Shown here one piece after another: positions 1-7,355 of a DNA stretch of 64,000 nucleotides. Both the position numbers and the translations under genes were made by a program. The DNA lies in NCBI GenBank assembly GCA_900079695.1, contig LT599022.1:3703892-3767891 (forward strand), written 5' to 3'. The first letter of the stretch is position 1, and the number at the start of each line of letters is the position of its first letter. Origin of the DNA: an uncultured Alphaproteobacteria bacterium (GTDB lineage Bacteria; Pseudomonadota; Alphaproteobacteria; Rhodospirillales; Rhodospirillaceae). Below the pieces are notes generated by a model that searched no databases, was not told where the DNA came from, and saw only the letters and a program-made list of their open reading frames with translations.

Positions 1-2886
1 GCATTTGATCGAGTAGGGTTCCCAGCCAGTGGCCCGCATCTCCGCCATAAGAGCGGGGTTTCCCTGCGGGCCTCCTCCGGTAATGTGCCCCTCCGCCGCC
101 AACATGGCAGCGCCTGACCACATGGCAGCACCGGAAGTGAGCCGCCCGATGGCCATAGCCTTCTGCTCCGGGGTGCCCTTGGTGATGTCCGTCCAGAACT
201 GTTTGCGCAGCTGACCGAACACCGGGGTGTGGTCCCAGAGGTTCCGCATCAGGTTGGCCGGAGTGCGGACGAAGGGCAGGACGGTTCCCCGGATGAGGGG
301 GTGAGTACCTGCCGCCGAAGACAGCGTTTCCGACATGGTACGATTGCCGAGTAACGTTTCCGTCTTCAGGTCTTGGGTGAAGGTGGACTCACGCGCCCAT
401 TGCCTTGCATGGTCGTCTAGGAGCCTGCCGGTTTGCTGGTCGAACGCCTTGCTGAAGAAGTCCTCTACGAAATCGGCGTACTCCCCCGATCCCTGTTTGA
501 ACCCCTTCAAGGTCGCCTGACGGTTTGCCTGTCCGAACAGATGGGCGCGGGCATTCAGCTGCTTGAAGAACTCGTCTTCGGCCATGAGGAAGCGGCTGGG
601 GAGCCGGATCGTTTTGCCGAGGCCGTTGATGAGGAGGTTCAACCCCGCCTCCCGGTCGCCTCGGATGGCCTTGTCCCAGTTCGCCAGAACCACCCCATCG
701 CCCCGCGAGATGGCGAAGTTCTGGAACTCGTTGGTCTTCATCGCCGGGTCGAGGATGTTGGCTTCATCCTTGAACGCCCTCAGCGCCGACTTGCCGGAAC
801 CGTAGATGTCCATCTCACCGGCACGACCGGCAAGGTTGAAGGTGTCCATCAAGCCCATTCGCATGTAGGTGTACATGGCGCTGGCCTCGGCGTAGGCGGC
901 TTGCCCCTCCTGGGACAGCTTCCGCCCACTCTCGACCCACGGGTCTTTCCCGGTGGCCTTCCCCAGTGCCGACACGGCCTTGCCGGTCTTGTCGAGGATT
1001 TGCCCACCGATCCACTTCTCGCCGGGGCGAAGCATGGTGTTCGCCATGTTGGAGGTCATGTTGACCACGTTGGTCTTCACGCCGCCAAGGATGCTGTTGA
1101 TCCACACCTCATTGTGGATGTCGATGGCTCGCCCGAGGATGCTCTGGTGGAGAACCTTGACGATGTCCTTGGGCTTCCCGTTGGCACCCGCAGAGCGGAC
1201 CCGGCGGGCAAGCACTCCGACAGCCTCGGAGCCACCGGCACCATCGACCACCTGGAGAAGCTCCTCGGGGGTCATGTTGAGGTTGCCCGCGATGCCGGTC
1301 TTGATGCGCCCGGCGGAGGTCATCCGAGCCGCCGCCGTCTGGGCACCCTTCACGATGCCGGTGATCTCCCGGAGGACATCCACGGCCTGAAGGAACTCAG
1401 CTTCGGCAGCAGCACCGCCTCGCTGATCGACCACCTGGGACAGGCGATAGACCTTGTCGGCGGCCCACTGCATCATCTGCTTACCGGCGACCAACCGAGC
1501 AGCCATCTTGTTGGCGTCCCCGGAGAGGTCCGCAAGGGGACTGAGGACGGCCTGAGCGTTCTTGGCTCCCGCCATGTCGGCCAACTCTTCGGCCATCTGC
1601 TTGGTGGTTTCGAGGGACTGGACACCCCCCGTGATCTTGTTGACGGACTCCCCGGCCATCTTCTCCAGGAAGCCCATCGCCACCTTGACCTCATCGGGCG
1701 AGGTCATGGTGTTGGTGTTGAACATGTCCCCGATCATGTCGGAGATGTCGCCCGTGAAGTTTCCGTGGGCACTGTAGAGCTGCTTCATGCGGGCGAAGTA
1801 CATGTCCCGCTTGGCCGGTTCGATCTCCAGCTTGGGGCGCTCTGGGGTCGCTTTCGGGGCCACGCCATCGGCAGCGGTGGTTACCGCGTCGTCCACCTTG
1901 GTTGCGTCGGCGGTGGCCTCGACCGCCTCCTCGGCTGTATCTGCTGCCTTGGTGGTGGTAGCAGGCTGGAGCGGCTCAGCCGTCTCCGGGGTGGTGACCT
2001 TCTCCGCCTGGGAGGGGTTCCGGGCTTCCGCCTTGGTTCCCTCCAGGGCTTCCGCCAGCTGCTCCTCGGTGACCGGCTCGGTGACCATCTTCTTGCCCAC
2101 AGAAGCGCCGATCTTGCCCTTGAGGTACTTCACCATCGTGAAGACGCCATGAGCGGTCGAGGAGAGCATCATGCCCTCCAGGGCCTGCTTGAAGCGGGCT
2201 TCCACATCGCTGCTGTCGTCGGCGGCGAGGTAGTGGGTGATCGGCGTATCGAGGAAGGGGAACTCCTCGACCAGGGACTGCATCAGCCGCTTGTCCTCGC
2301 TGGAGGAGACGGCCATGTCGCCGATGGCTCCACCGACGAGGCCACGCTTCATCTCACCTTTGATCGACCCCTTGAGGAGCTTGGTGGCCACACCACCACC
2401 GAGGAGGAAGCGGGAGATTTCCTCGGAGATAGCCTGTTCGGGATCGTTCCTGTCGATCTCAATGGGCGGGACCGCATCCGCCACGTTCGTGAGGCCACGA
2501 CCCAGCTTCTTCATACCGACCGCGTCGGCGATCTCACCGCCCAGGGTGATGGCGTTGGCGGCACCGTTGCGGACACCCGCGATGCCACCCTTCACCGGCC
2601 CCATGCTTTCGGCGAGGGGGCCAAGGTTCATGTAGGCGTCGCCCGGCATCATGTCGGACAGCGCGTCCAGGGCCTCGGGGGAGACGTTCACGGAGACGGA
2701 CGGGGTCTCCTCGCCGGTCCCCTCGACAGGGACCAGGAAGGGATTGGGTTCTTCGGCGGGGGCCTCCCCTTCGGCCACGGGGACCAGGAAGGGGTTCGGC
2801 TCCTCCACCGCCCCGGTCGGCACCAGAAACGGGTTCTCGGTGCCTTCCAGGTCTTCCGACGTGATGGGGGTGAAGGTGTCATTCAT
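1..2886 (-). CDS. Large phage virion protein, probably internal/ejection protein; 3' end off the window
   Basis: An open minus-strand frame starts at 2886 and runs through the left edge, giving 962 visible codons. The N-terminus is Pro/Glu-rich with three NPFLVP copies at residues 18-23, 31-36 and 48-53. A Gly/Ala-rich region, an Ala/Thr-rich linker and a long helical body follow, including the segment SRFLMAEDEFFKQLNARAHL. I know this type of segment from very large structural proteins of T7-like podoviruses. The gene lies just downstream of a gp14-like gene, where T7-type phages encode gp15/gp16 ejection proteins. A T7-like gene order is therefore inferred; no enzymatic motif was recognised in the visible part. 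A hairpin terminator separates it from the upstream gene. The long plus-strand ORF at 433-2913 is its antisense shadow. Confidence 0.75.
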   Translation of the reverse strand, partial: MNDTFTPITSEDLEGTENPFLVPTGAVEEPNPFLVPVAEGEAPAEEPNPFLVPVEGTGEETPSVSVNVSPEALDALSDMMPGDAYMNLGPLAESMGPVKGGIAGVRNGAANAITLGGEIADAVGMKKLGRGLTNVADAVPPIEIDRNDPEQAISEEISRFLLGGGVATKLLKGSIKGEMKRGLVGGAIGDMAVSSSEDKRLMQSLVEEFPFLDTPITHYLAADDSSDVEARFKQALEGMMLSSTAHGVFTMVKYLKGKIGASVGKKMVTEPVTEEQLAEALEGTKAEARNPSQAEKVTTPETAEPLQPATTTKAADTAEEAVEATADATKVDDAVTTAADGVAPKATPERPKLEIEPAKRDMYFARMKQLYSAHGNFTGDISDMIGDMFNTNTMTSPDEVKVAMGFLEKMAGESVNKITGGVQSLETTKQMAEELADMAGAKNAQAVLSPLADLSGDANKMAARLVAGKQMMQWAADKVYRLSQVVDQRGGAAAEAEFLQAVDVLREITGIVKGAQTAAARMTSAGRIKTGIAGNLNMTPEELLQVVDGAGGSEAVGVLARRVRSAGANGKPKDIVKVLHQSILGRAIDIHNEVWINSILGGVKTNVVNMTSNMANTMLRPGEKWIGGQILDKTGKAVSALGKATGKDPWVESGRKLSQEGQAAYAEASAMYTYMRMGLMDTFNLAGRAGEMDIYGSGKSALRAFKDEANILDPAMKTNEFQNFAISRGDGVVLANWDKAIRGDREAGLNLLINGLGKTIRLPSRFLMAEDEFFKQLNARAHLFGQANRQATLKGFKQGSGEYADFVEDFFSKAFDQQTGRLLDDHARQWARESTFTQDLKTETLLGNRTMSETLSSAAGTHPLIRGTVLPFVRTPANLMRNLWDHTPVFGQLRKQFWTDITKGTPEQKAMAIGRLTSGAAMWSGAAMLAAEGHITGGGPQGNPALMAEMRATGWEPYSIKC
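2725..2835 (-). repeat. Three in-frame NPFLVP-encoding repeats
   Basis: Three copies encoding (P/E)NPFLVP are spaced 13 and 17 codons apart within the first 54 codons of the large virion protein. The linkers are acidic and rich in Ala, Gly and Pro. They look like short linear docking motifs on a disordered tail, which is inference. Confidence 0.75.
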
Positions 2887-2926
2887 ATCAGGTTTCTCGC
2901 ATGTTGTTCGTAGGTGGCCTGGGCCG

Positions 2927-2969
2927 CAAAAAGCCGAAGACCCCAGGGGATGCCTGGGGCCTTCTTCGG
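2927..2969 (-). terminator. Intrinsic terminator between two virion genes
   Basis: On the minus strand CCCCAGG (2941-2947) pairs with CCTGGGG (2953-2959), and CCGAAG (2934-2939) with CTTCGG (2964-2969). The stem is followed on the minus strand by CTTTTTG. This is a classic Rho-independent terminator downstream of the gp14-like gene, so the large virion gene would need readthrough or its own promoter. Confidence 0.8.
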
Positions 2970-2990
2970 TGGGCTTGGGGTGGGTTGGGG

Positions 2991-3563
2991 TTAGTCCTTG
3001 AGAACGCGGTAGGTCTTCCCAGTCTCCTTGTCGGTCTTCGGTTCTGACATGCTGGCGTAGGACTGAACGCCGGAACTGAGGAAGCCGAGACCAGCGCCGA
3101 GGTAGTTGGGCTGACCAACGCCAGCGCCGATGGACGAGGTGATGCGGTTCTGCGCCTGGGCTTCAGCGCCCTCCTTGTCCAGCTCTGCCTGCTGCTGGTC
3201 CCACTTCAGTTGCCGTTCGACGGTGCTGCGATAGCCCGCTTCCTGTCGGCTGAAGTCGTTCAGCAGGAGGTCGAAGGACTGCCCCGAGGCTTCGCTAGAG
3301 GCGAGGGCCGTACCCTGCGCCTGGAGCCGCTGCTTCTGCTCCTCCTGGATGCGCTGGGAGGCGACGGCTTCCTTCTGGACGAGGTTCTGGTTGATCTGAG
3401 CGTAGTTGTCGCGGGCGGCTTTGTTGGCCGACTTGGCGGAGTCCTGGACGTACTTCTCCTGGGCCTTCTGCTGCTGCTTCTGACCGACCACGGAAGCGGT
3501 CGCGGAGGCGGCGGCAAGGGCCAGGGAGGTGACGAATAGGGTGGTGGTCGAAGGCTCACACAT
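2991..3563 (-). CDS. Internal virion protein, T7 gp14-like
   Basis: This 190-aa protein begins MCEPSTTTLF, then has a hydrophobic Ala-rich segment (about residues 9-27) and a long Gln/Lys/Glu/Ala-rich helical region with a QKQQQKAQEKYVQDSAKSAN-type heptad pattern. The C-terminus is Gly-rich, then charged. Podoviral internal virion protein B (T7 gp14) typically combines an MCEP-like N-terminus, one early membrane-active helix, a coiled coil and a length near 200 aa. In T7 this protein is ejected and forms part of the DNA channel across the host envelope. It is encoded just upstream of the very large virion gene, as in T7-like late operons. Confidence 0.8.
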   Translation of the reverse strand: MCEPSTTTLFVTSLALAAASATASVVGQKQQQKAQEKYVQDSAKSANKAARDNYAQINQNLVQKEAVASQRIQEEQKQRLQAQGTALASSEASGQSFDLLLNDFSRQEAGYRSTVERQLKWDQQQAELDKEGAEAQAQNRITSSIGAGVGQPNYLGAGLGFLSSGVQSYASMSEPKTDKETGKTYRVLKD

Positions 3564-3578
3564 GGGCGAGGTGGCCGT

Positions 3579-3866
3579 TCACGCCGGGCTGAGAGTGCCG
3601 ATGATGAACCGCTCGCGGGCCTCCAGCGTCGGCATGGCCAGTTCGCCGGATGCCGGTTCACACACCTCCGCCCGGTTCAGTTCATCGTTGAGCGCCACCA
3701 GGGCGCGGGGGATGAGGACCGAGAGGGACACCGGGCACCCGAGGAGGTCGGCATAGCGGGCGAGGGTGGCGTTCAGGCGGGCTTCGTTGGTGGGGTCGAG
3801 GCGGAAGAACTTGGGCTTACGGCGGACCCGCTGAGGTGCCGCGTAGAGCTTGGGGGTGTGGGTCAT
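3579..3866 (-). CDS. Small phage protein, unknown function
   Basis: This is a 95-aa ORF starting at MTHTPKL, preceded on the minus strand by AGGA about 12 nt upstream. An upstream in-frame extension to 4046 is unlikely because it would cross a terminator. The protein is basic at the N-terminus (RVRRKPKFFRL), then helical (NEARLNATLARYADLLGCP). The pattern recalls small DNA-binding or ribbon-helix-helix-like phage proteins, but no family was recognised. It ends 15 bp before the gp14-like gene, so the two are probably cotranscribed. Confidence 0.6.
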   Translation of the reverse strand: MTHTPKLYAAPQRVRRKPKFFRLDPTNEARLNATLARYADLLGCPVSLSVLIPRALVALNDELNRAEVCEPASGELAMPTLEARERFIIGTLSPA

Positions 3867-3920
3867 GGTGATATGTCCTGATTGAAGGTGGTGGGTCGGT
3901 GGTGCGATTGCGCTCAGGAA

Positions 3921-3955
3921 AAAGAGAGGGCGGAGCCTCAGAAGAAGCCCCGCCC
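3921..3955 (-). terminator. Intrinsic terminator upstream of the small phage gene
   Basis: GGGCGGAGC (3928-3936) pairs with GCCCCGCCC (3947-3955) with one mismatch. On the minus strand the stem is followed by CTCTCTTTTTCC. It would stop leftward transcripts coming from the bro-like gene before they reach the virion genes. Confidence 0.65.
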
Positions 3956-4046
3956 GTCGAGTCCATGAGGAACCACAACCACGCTCAAAGCGCCCCGAGG
4001 TGGACCACCACAGCCACCAGGGGACGGCACGAACCGTTCGGCCCAT

Positions 4047-4175
4047 GCAATGGTGCTACCTAAACCCCGGTGGTGAGGGTCGGAGAACGGTTTTGCTCAG
4101 TCATAAGCGCAACCTAAAGCCCGTTCACGAAGGGCAAACCGTTTCACTGATATCGAAAGTGCAACCTAATGCCTG
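4047..4175 (-). promoter_or_regulatory. Three phased copies of a phage motif (sites A, B, C)
   Basis: On the minus strand the core TTAGGTTGCACTTATGA recurs with variations. The plus-strand CCTAA core falls at 4059-4063 (A), 4113-4117 (B) and 4165-4169 (C), so spacings are 54 and 52 bp, close to five helical turns. Site C overlaps the last codons of the bro-like gene. The copies share no -10 element at a fixed distance, so they could be phage-RNA-polymerase promoters or repressor operators. The choice is inference. Confidence 0.65.
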
Positions 4176-4944
4176 GGGTTGATGTGGATGCGGACAGCTC
4201 GCCGGTCGCCACCTTCTCCTCACCCATGATGTACGCACCGTCCTTGCGGATGGCCGGGAGGACCACCTTGGTCACCCAGTCCTGGAACGGCTTGGCCTGC
4301 GGCTTGTCGGAACGAAGGATCAGCTTGTAGAGGCCGCTCTCGGAGATGAGGACGGCCTTGTTGGCGCGGCCCCAGAACTCGACAGACAACGGCAGGCGTT
4401 GCCTGTCGATAACCTGCTTCTCCCCAGCGTCCAGCGGATCATAAGACGTGTTGGTGACCGCCCGTCCGAGGCAATTACACACGTCGGCACCGGAGAACCA
4501 CGGGGCACCACCAATGGTGACAGTGCGGAGGCTGATCCGGATCGTTCCCTTGAAGCCGGGGACGGGGCACTCGAAGGTGAAGGTCGAGAGGGCGTTGGTG
4601 GTACGCTCCTCGGCGAACTGGTCGAGGAAGGCGTTGATGCCCATGCTGGGATCAAAAGTGCCCTGCGGGGCACATTTGGCGATCCGCATGTACTTCGCGG
4701 CCTGCCGGTAGCTGAACCGGCAGTTTGCCTCGACCCACGCCTTGAAGGTGCCGTGAGGACACTGCTTCTTGGCTTCGATCAGGAACTCGCCAGCACGACG
4801 TGCCCACTTCAGCATGGATGAAGCGGCTTCGAGGATGCTGCCGTGGGCGTAGTTGATGTCCCGAGCGAGTGCGTCAAAGGGGCGAACGAAAACCGATATA
4901 GGACACAGGCAATATGTGGAATATATGGATTTTCCTGCTATCAT
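4144..4944 (-). CDS. DUF3102 + Bro-N domain phage protein (antirepressor-like)
   Basis: The 266-aa ORF has an N-terminal DUF3102-like helical region (about residues 28-100, with GEFLIEAKKQCPHGTFKAWV) seen in phage and plasmid proteins. A Bro-N region (about 130-245) contains FSGADVCNCLGRAVTNTSYD, WGRANKAVLISESGLYKLIL and WVTKVVLPAIRKDGAY. Bro-N proteins bind DNA and often act as phage antirepressors. The protein ends just after Bro-N without the usual C-terminal ANT or KilA-C domain. The listed ATG overlaps motif copy D, so translation may start further in, near the ALARD segment. Both ends of the gene overlap motif copies, which suggests autoregulation. Confidence 0.75.
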   Translation of the reverse strand: MIAGKSIYSTYCLCPISVFVRPFDALARDINYAHGSILEAASSMLKWARRAGEFLIEAKKQCPHGTFKAWVEANCRFSYRQAAKYMRIAKCAPQGTFDPSMGINAFLDQFAEERTTNALSTFTFECPVPGFKGTIRISLRTVTIGGAPWFSGADVCNCLGRAVTNTSYDPLDAGEKQVIDRQRLPLSVEFWGRANKAVLISESGLYKLILRSDKPQAKPFQDWVTKVVLPAIRKDGAYIMGEEKVATGELSASTSTPGIRLHFRYQ

Positions 4945-4990
4945 AAGTGCAACCTAATCCACCCGTTCCCTATTCTATGGTGCAACCCAT
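4935..4990 (-). promoter_or_regulatory. Two further copies of the phage motif (sites D, E) at the bro-like gene start
   Basis: Site D (conserved CC at 4953-4954) is the best match, TTAGGTTGCACTTATGA on the minus strand. Site E (conserved CC at 4986-4987) keeps GGGTTGCAC followed by CATAG. They lie 33 bp apart, about three helical turns. Sites B and D also share GAACGGG a few bases upstream on the minus strand. Their position at the 5' end of the bro-like gene suggests control of its transcription. Confidence 0.6.
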
Positions 4991-5024
4991 CGGGGCCGCT
5001 TTCCGTGCCCCTCCAGATGCAACA

Positions 5025-5052
5025 AAGCCGGTGGCTGTCATCCCACCGGCTT
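5025..5052 (-). terminator. Hairpin, probable terminator of the 53-aa gene
   Basis: AAGCCGGTGG (5025-5034) and CCACCGGCTT (5043-5052) form a perfect 10-bp stem with an 8-nt loop. The minus strand continues TTGTTGCATC, so the T-tract is weak. It sits between the 53-aa gene and motif copies E/D. Confidence 0.55.
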
Positions 5053-5102
5053 CATGTTCATGGCCCCTCGGTGACTCTCTGGCGGAGTCCTGGCGGCTTC
5101 CT

Positions 5103-5264
5103 TTATGCGCGGTCCAGTTCCCCGCAAGCCTTGAGGTCACCCCAGGAATCCCAGGCGCTCATCCCGGAGAACGGGGCGATGTAGGCTTGCCCGATGAACG
5201 GGAGGCGGATGAAGGCGGTCAGGCCGTCAACCTCGAAACAGAAGCGGCCAAAGCGGATGGTCAT
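5103..5264 (-). CDS. Small phage-region protein, 53 aa, unknown
   Basis: The ORF begins MTIRFGRFCFEVDGLTAFIR and ends CGELDRA. GGGGGA lies about 10 nt upstream of the ATG at 5264, which is why this start is preferred over in-frame starts further upstream. The protein is aromatic-rich (F, W, Y) with no recognised domain. Ribosome binding site, downstream hairpin and location support it as a real small gene. Confidence 0.5.
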   Translation of the reverse strand: MTIRFGRFCFEVDGLTAFIRLPFIGQAYIAPFSGMSAWDSWGDLKACGELDRA

Positions 5265-5446
5265 GGTGGTAGTCCCCCTGGGTGGTTCGAGAAGAGGGCT
5301 ACGCTTATGAGTCCTCCGGGAATCCATCGTCAATAGAAAATCGAACGGAATCAATCCACTGGTGGATGGGTTTTCCTCGAAGCCGTTGAGGGGACTCGCG
5401 AAAGAGGACTAGAAGTTTTTTCTCCAGGCCCTCCATCGCCCACCGT

Positions 5447-6001
5447 TCACGCCTCCGCTTTCGCCTCCAAGACCCGGTAGACCGACGCCCGACCGATCCC
5501 GAGCCGTTCGGCGATGGCCGTTGGCCCCATGCCCTCCGCCCTGAGCCTGCGGACCTCCTCCGGGTCGATGCTCGGCTTCCGGCCTCGGTAGACACCTGCC
5601 GCCTTGGCCTTGGCTATGCCCTCCATCTGCCGTTCCCGGCGAAGGTTCGTCTCGAACTCCGCAAACACCCCTAGCATGTCGAGGAAGGCTTTCCCCGCCG
5701 CCGTGCTGGTGTCCACCGGCTGTTCCGTACAGGCGAGCGCCGCGCCCTTCTCCTTGATCGTCTTCACGATGGTCTGTAGGTCGGCGATGGAGCGGGCCAA
5801 GCGGTCGATGCGGGTGACCACCAGAACGTCACCGGGATGGAGGAATTCCAGAACGGTCGCCAACTGCTGTCGCCCCTCGGTGGTGGTGCCGCTGGCCTTC
5901 TCTTGCCGGATGACCTCGCACCCTGCGGCACGAAGGGCGGCAACCTGGATGCTGGTATCCTGGTCGGTGGTGGAGACTCGGGCGTATCCGATCTTGGTCA
6001 T
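5447..6001 (-). CDS. Serine recombinase (resolvase/invertase family)
   Basis: This 184-aa protein is full length for the small serine recombinases (Tn3 resolvase, Hin/Pin invertases). The N-terminal catalytic domain contains IGYARVSTTDQD with the nucleophilic serine near residue 10. It also has VTRIDRLARSIADL (the conserved Arg pair) and the EFETNLRRERQMEGIAKAKA linker helix. The C-terminus is a Hin-like helix-turn-helix (EEVRRLRAEGMGPTAIAERL then GRASVYRVL). Proteins of this size resolve or invert DNA; large serine integrases are two to three times longer. TGAGGA lies 9 nt before the ATG. It could serve inversion, cointegrate resolution or, less likely, integration of the prophage. Confidence 0.93.
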   Translation of the reverse strand: MTKIGYARVSTTDQDTSIQVAALRAAGCEVIRQEKASGTTTEGRQQLATVLEFLHPGDVLVVTRIDRLARSIADLQTIVKTIKEKGAALACTEQPVDTSTAAGKAFLDMLGVFAEFETNLRRERQMEGIAKAKAAGVYRGRKPSIDPEEVRRLRAEGMGPTAIAERLGIGRASVYRVLEAKAEA

Positions 6002-6027
6002 GGTGTTCCTCAGAGTGTCTTGTATGG

Positions 6028-6037
6028 GTCTAGACCA
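6028..6037. promoter_or_regulatory. Palindrome in the recombinase leader
   Basis: GGTCTAGACC is a perfect 10-bp palindrome lying between the predicted -10 and the start codon of the recombinase. Resolvase genes are often repressed by their own product at sites here, so an operator or recombination-site role is possible but unproven. Confidence 0.3.
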
Positions 6038-6041
6038 CCAT

Positions 6042-6070
6042 CGAATACCGTCTCGGAATGCCTAAGTCAA
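6042..6070 (-). promoter_or_regulatory. Predicted sigma70 promoter of the recombinase gene
   Basis: On the minus strand TTGACT (6065-6070) is followed after exactly 17 nt by TATTCG (6042-6047). The start codon is about 41 nt downstream of the -10. The -35 is good and the -10 modest. Confidence 0.5.
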
Positions 6071-6079
6071 CCCTAATAA

Positions 6080-6451
6080 GGCGTGTTTCGCGTCTCGCCG
6101 GAGCGGATTGCTAGGGTGTACCCAAACGGGACGGAGGAGCGTGGTGGAAAGGTGGAGGGCTGTGGGTCCGCCGCCGGTCGCCTCTCTTCTCGCCTGCGCC
6201 CGCCCGCCCGCGTCGCGCCTTTGGTAGCTCGCGCGACGACCGCGAGCGGTGCCCGCCCCCTGGAGGGAGCGCCACCCCAGGCGGGGGGAAACGGCCCGCC
6301 GCCATATAGCGATAAGTCGCTTAGATTTTTGCGCCAAAATTCTCGCAGCGATGGTGCTTGGCGGAAGGTGCCGCCCGAAGGTATTTGTCGAAGACTACTT
6401 ATCGGTGCGTGTTTCGGGCGGATACAACGTGGTGGAATTCGGGGGAATGGG
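6080..6451. other. Intergenic stretch between recombinase and membrane protein
   Basis: No convincing gene was seen. The open frames here are GC-rich extensions of shadow ORFs. A small hairpin, AGCGA (6308-6312) with TCGCT (6317-6321), is followed by TAGATTTTT. The rest is G/C-rich and may contain recombinase target sites or regulatory DNA. Confidence 0.4.
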
Positions 6452-7186
6452 ATGACGACGAAGCAGAAGCTGGTGCTGCTTGAGCTTGCGGCGGGGGTGG
6501 CTGGATGGGGGGCGATGATCGCCGGAGCCGGAACCCTCTACTACTCGGTGTTGGCCATCGGGTTTGGTGGCTCCTGGAAAGACGCCGGTATCGCGCTTGG
6601 CGTTTGCTGGGTGGGTAAGTGGCTCGCTAAGGGATTTCAGGAAAACAAGATGCGTGTAACGTTCGTTGCGCGGATGGTTGCCGAGGGCATGACCGAGGCG
6701 GACGCAAACGCGGCTTGGCTTCGGTTTGTCGAGGGTAAGGCCGGGAAACGGCAGCCGTCAAAGGACAGCCCCCAACGCCTGAAAGAACAGCGGGAGCGGA
6801 TCGTTAACGACTACGCCAGCCACGTTGAAGCCAATCCGACTGGCGATGAAATCCGCGATGTCGCGGAGCTTCCCCACCCGAAGGCGGCAATCCTTGATGC
6901 GTTGCTGGCAGAGCTTAAGGGTGAGGGGGATCGAGAGCGCCGGGAGGCTATCGCAACCTGTGCCGTTATGTTGGCTGACTACCAACCGGGCATCGGAAGG
7001 GTTCCGCTGACCTCCCTGGGAATCGACCTTTCCAAGCCGCTGGGCGACCATGTGGACGTTGCAGCGCTTGCAAAGCAGATCGCAACCAATCCGAACCGGG
7101 AGCGATACCAGGAATTTCAGGCGAAGGCCCAGGAGGAACGCCAGGAAATCCTTCGGAAAGTCGCAGTTGCGACGGCGGGCGGCTAA
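6452..7186 (+). CDS. Membrane-anchored protein of unknown function
   Basis: This 244-aa protein starts at MTTKQKLVLL, with GGGGGA about 9 nt upstream. A longer in-frame ORF from 6083 lacks support. Residues 8-58 form two hydrophobic helices, and the rest is a soluble, charged, helical domain. That domain includes a GMTEADANAAWLRF segment resembling a short helical oligomerisation motif. No family was recognised. Base composition is less GC-rich than the chromosome to the right, consistent with the mobile region. Confidence 0.7.
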   Translation: MTTKQKLVLLELAAGVAGWGAMIAGAGTLYYSVLAIGFGGSWKDAGIALGVCWVGKWLAKGFQENKMRVTFVARMVAEGMTEADANAAWLRFVEGKAGKRQPSKDSPQRLKEQRERIVNDYASHVEANPTGDEIRDVAELPHPKAAILDALLAELKGEGDRERREAIATCAVMLADYQPGIGRVPLTSLGIDLSKPLGDHVDVAALAKQIATNPNRERYQEFQAKAQEERQEILRKVAVATAGG

Positions 7187-7355
7187 TTTCGTCGGGTTTA
7201 CTCACTTGATCCCTTGGCTCTGGTCCGCTCACGGCTCTTCACGGGGGTTCCTGCCTTAATCACTTAGGTGGTCGCTTGCGAGGGTGCCATGAACGGTACA
7301 GTATAGTCATGGCATCTACGAGACCTGACATCAGGCTCAGAGAGTGGAGACGTGC

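Noticed and set aside
433-2913. 826-codon plus-strand ORF and other long plus-strand frames at the left edge
   Set aside because: They are antisense to the large virion gene. The translation is compositionally odd (His/Gly/Leu/Arg-rich, no motifs), while the minus-strand frame yields recognisable phage segments, a start and a flanking terminator.
4935-4990. Phage motif copies as host sigma70 promoters (TTGCAC as -35)
   Set aside because: No -10-like hexamer lies at a consistent 16-18 bp from the TTGCAC in the five copies.
5447-6001. Recombinase as the phage integrase, with att sites near 8530
   Set aside because: It is too small for a large serine integrase, and I found no direct repeat or tRNA at the right boundary that would mark att sites.
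6083-6451. N-terminal extension of the 244-aa membrane protein
   Set aside because: The extension is Arg/Pro/Gly-rich noise from GC-rich DNA, and a good ribosome binding site with ATG lies at 6452.
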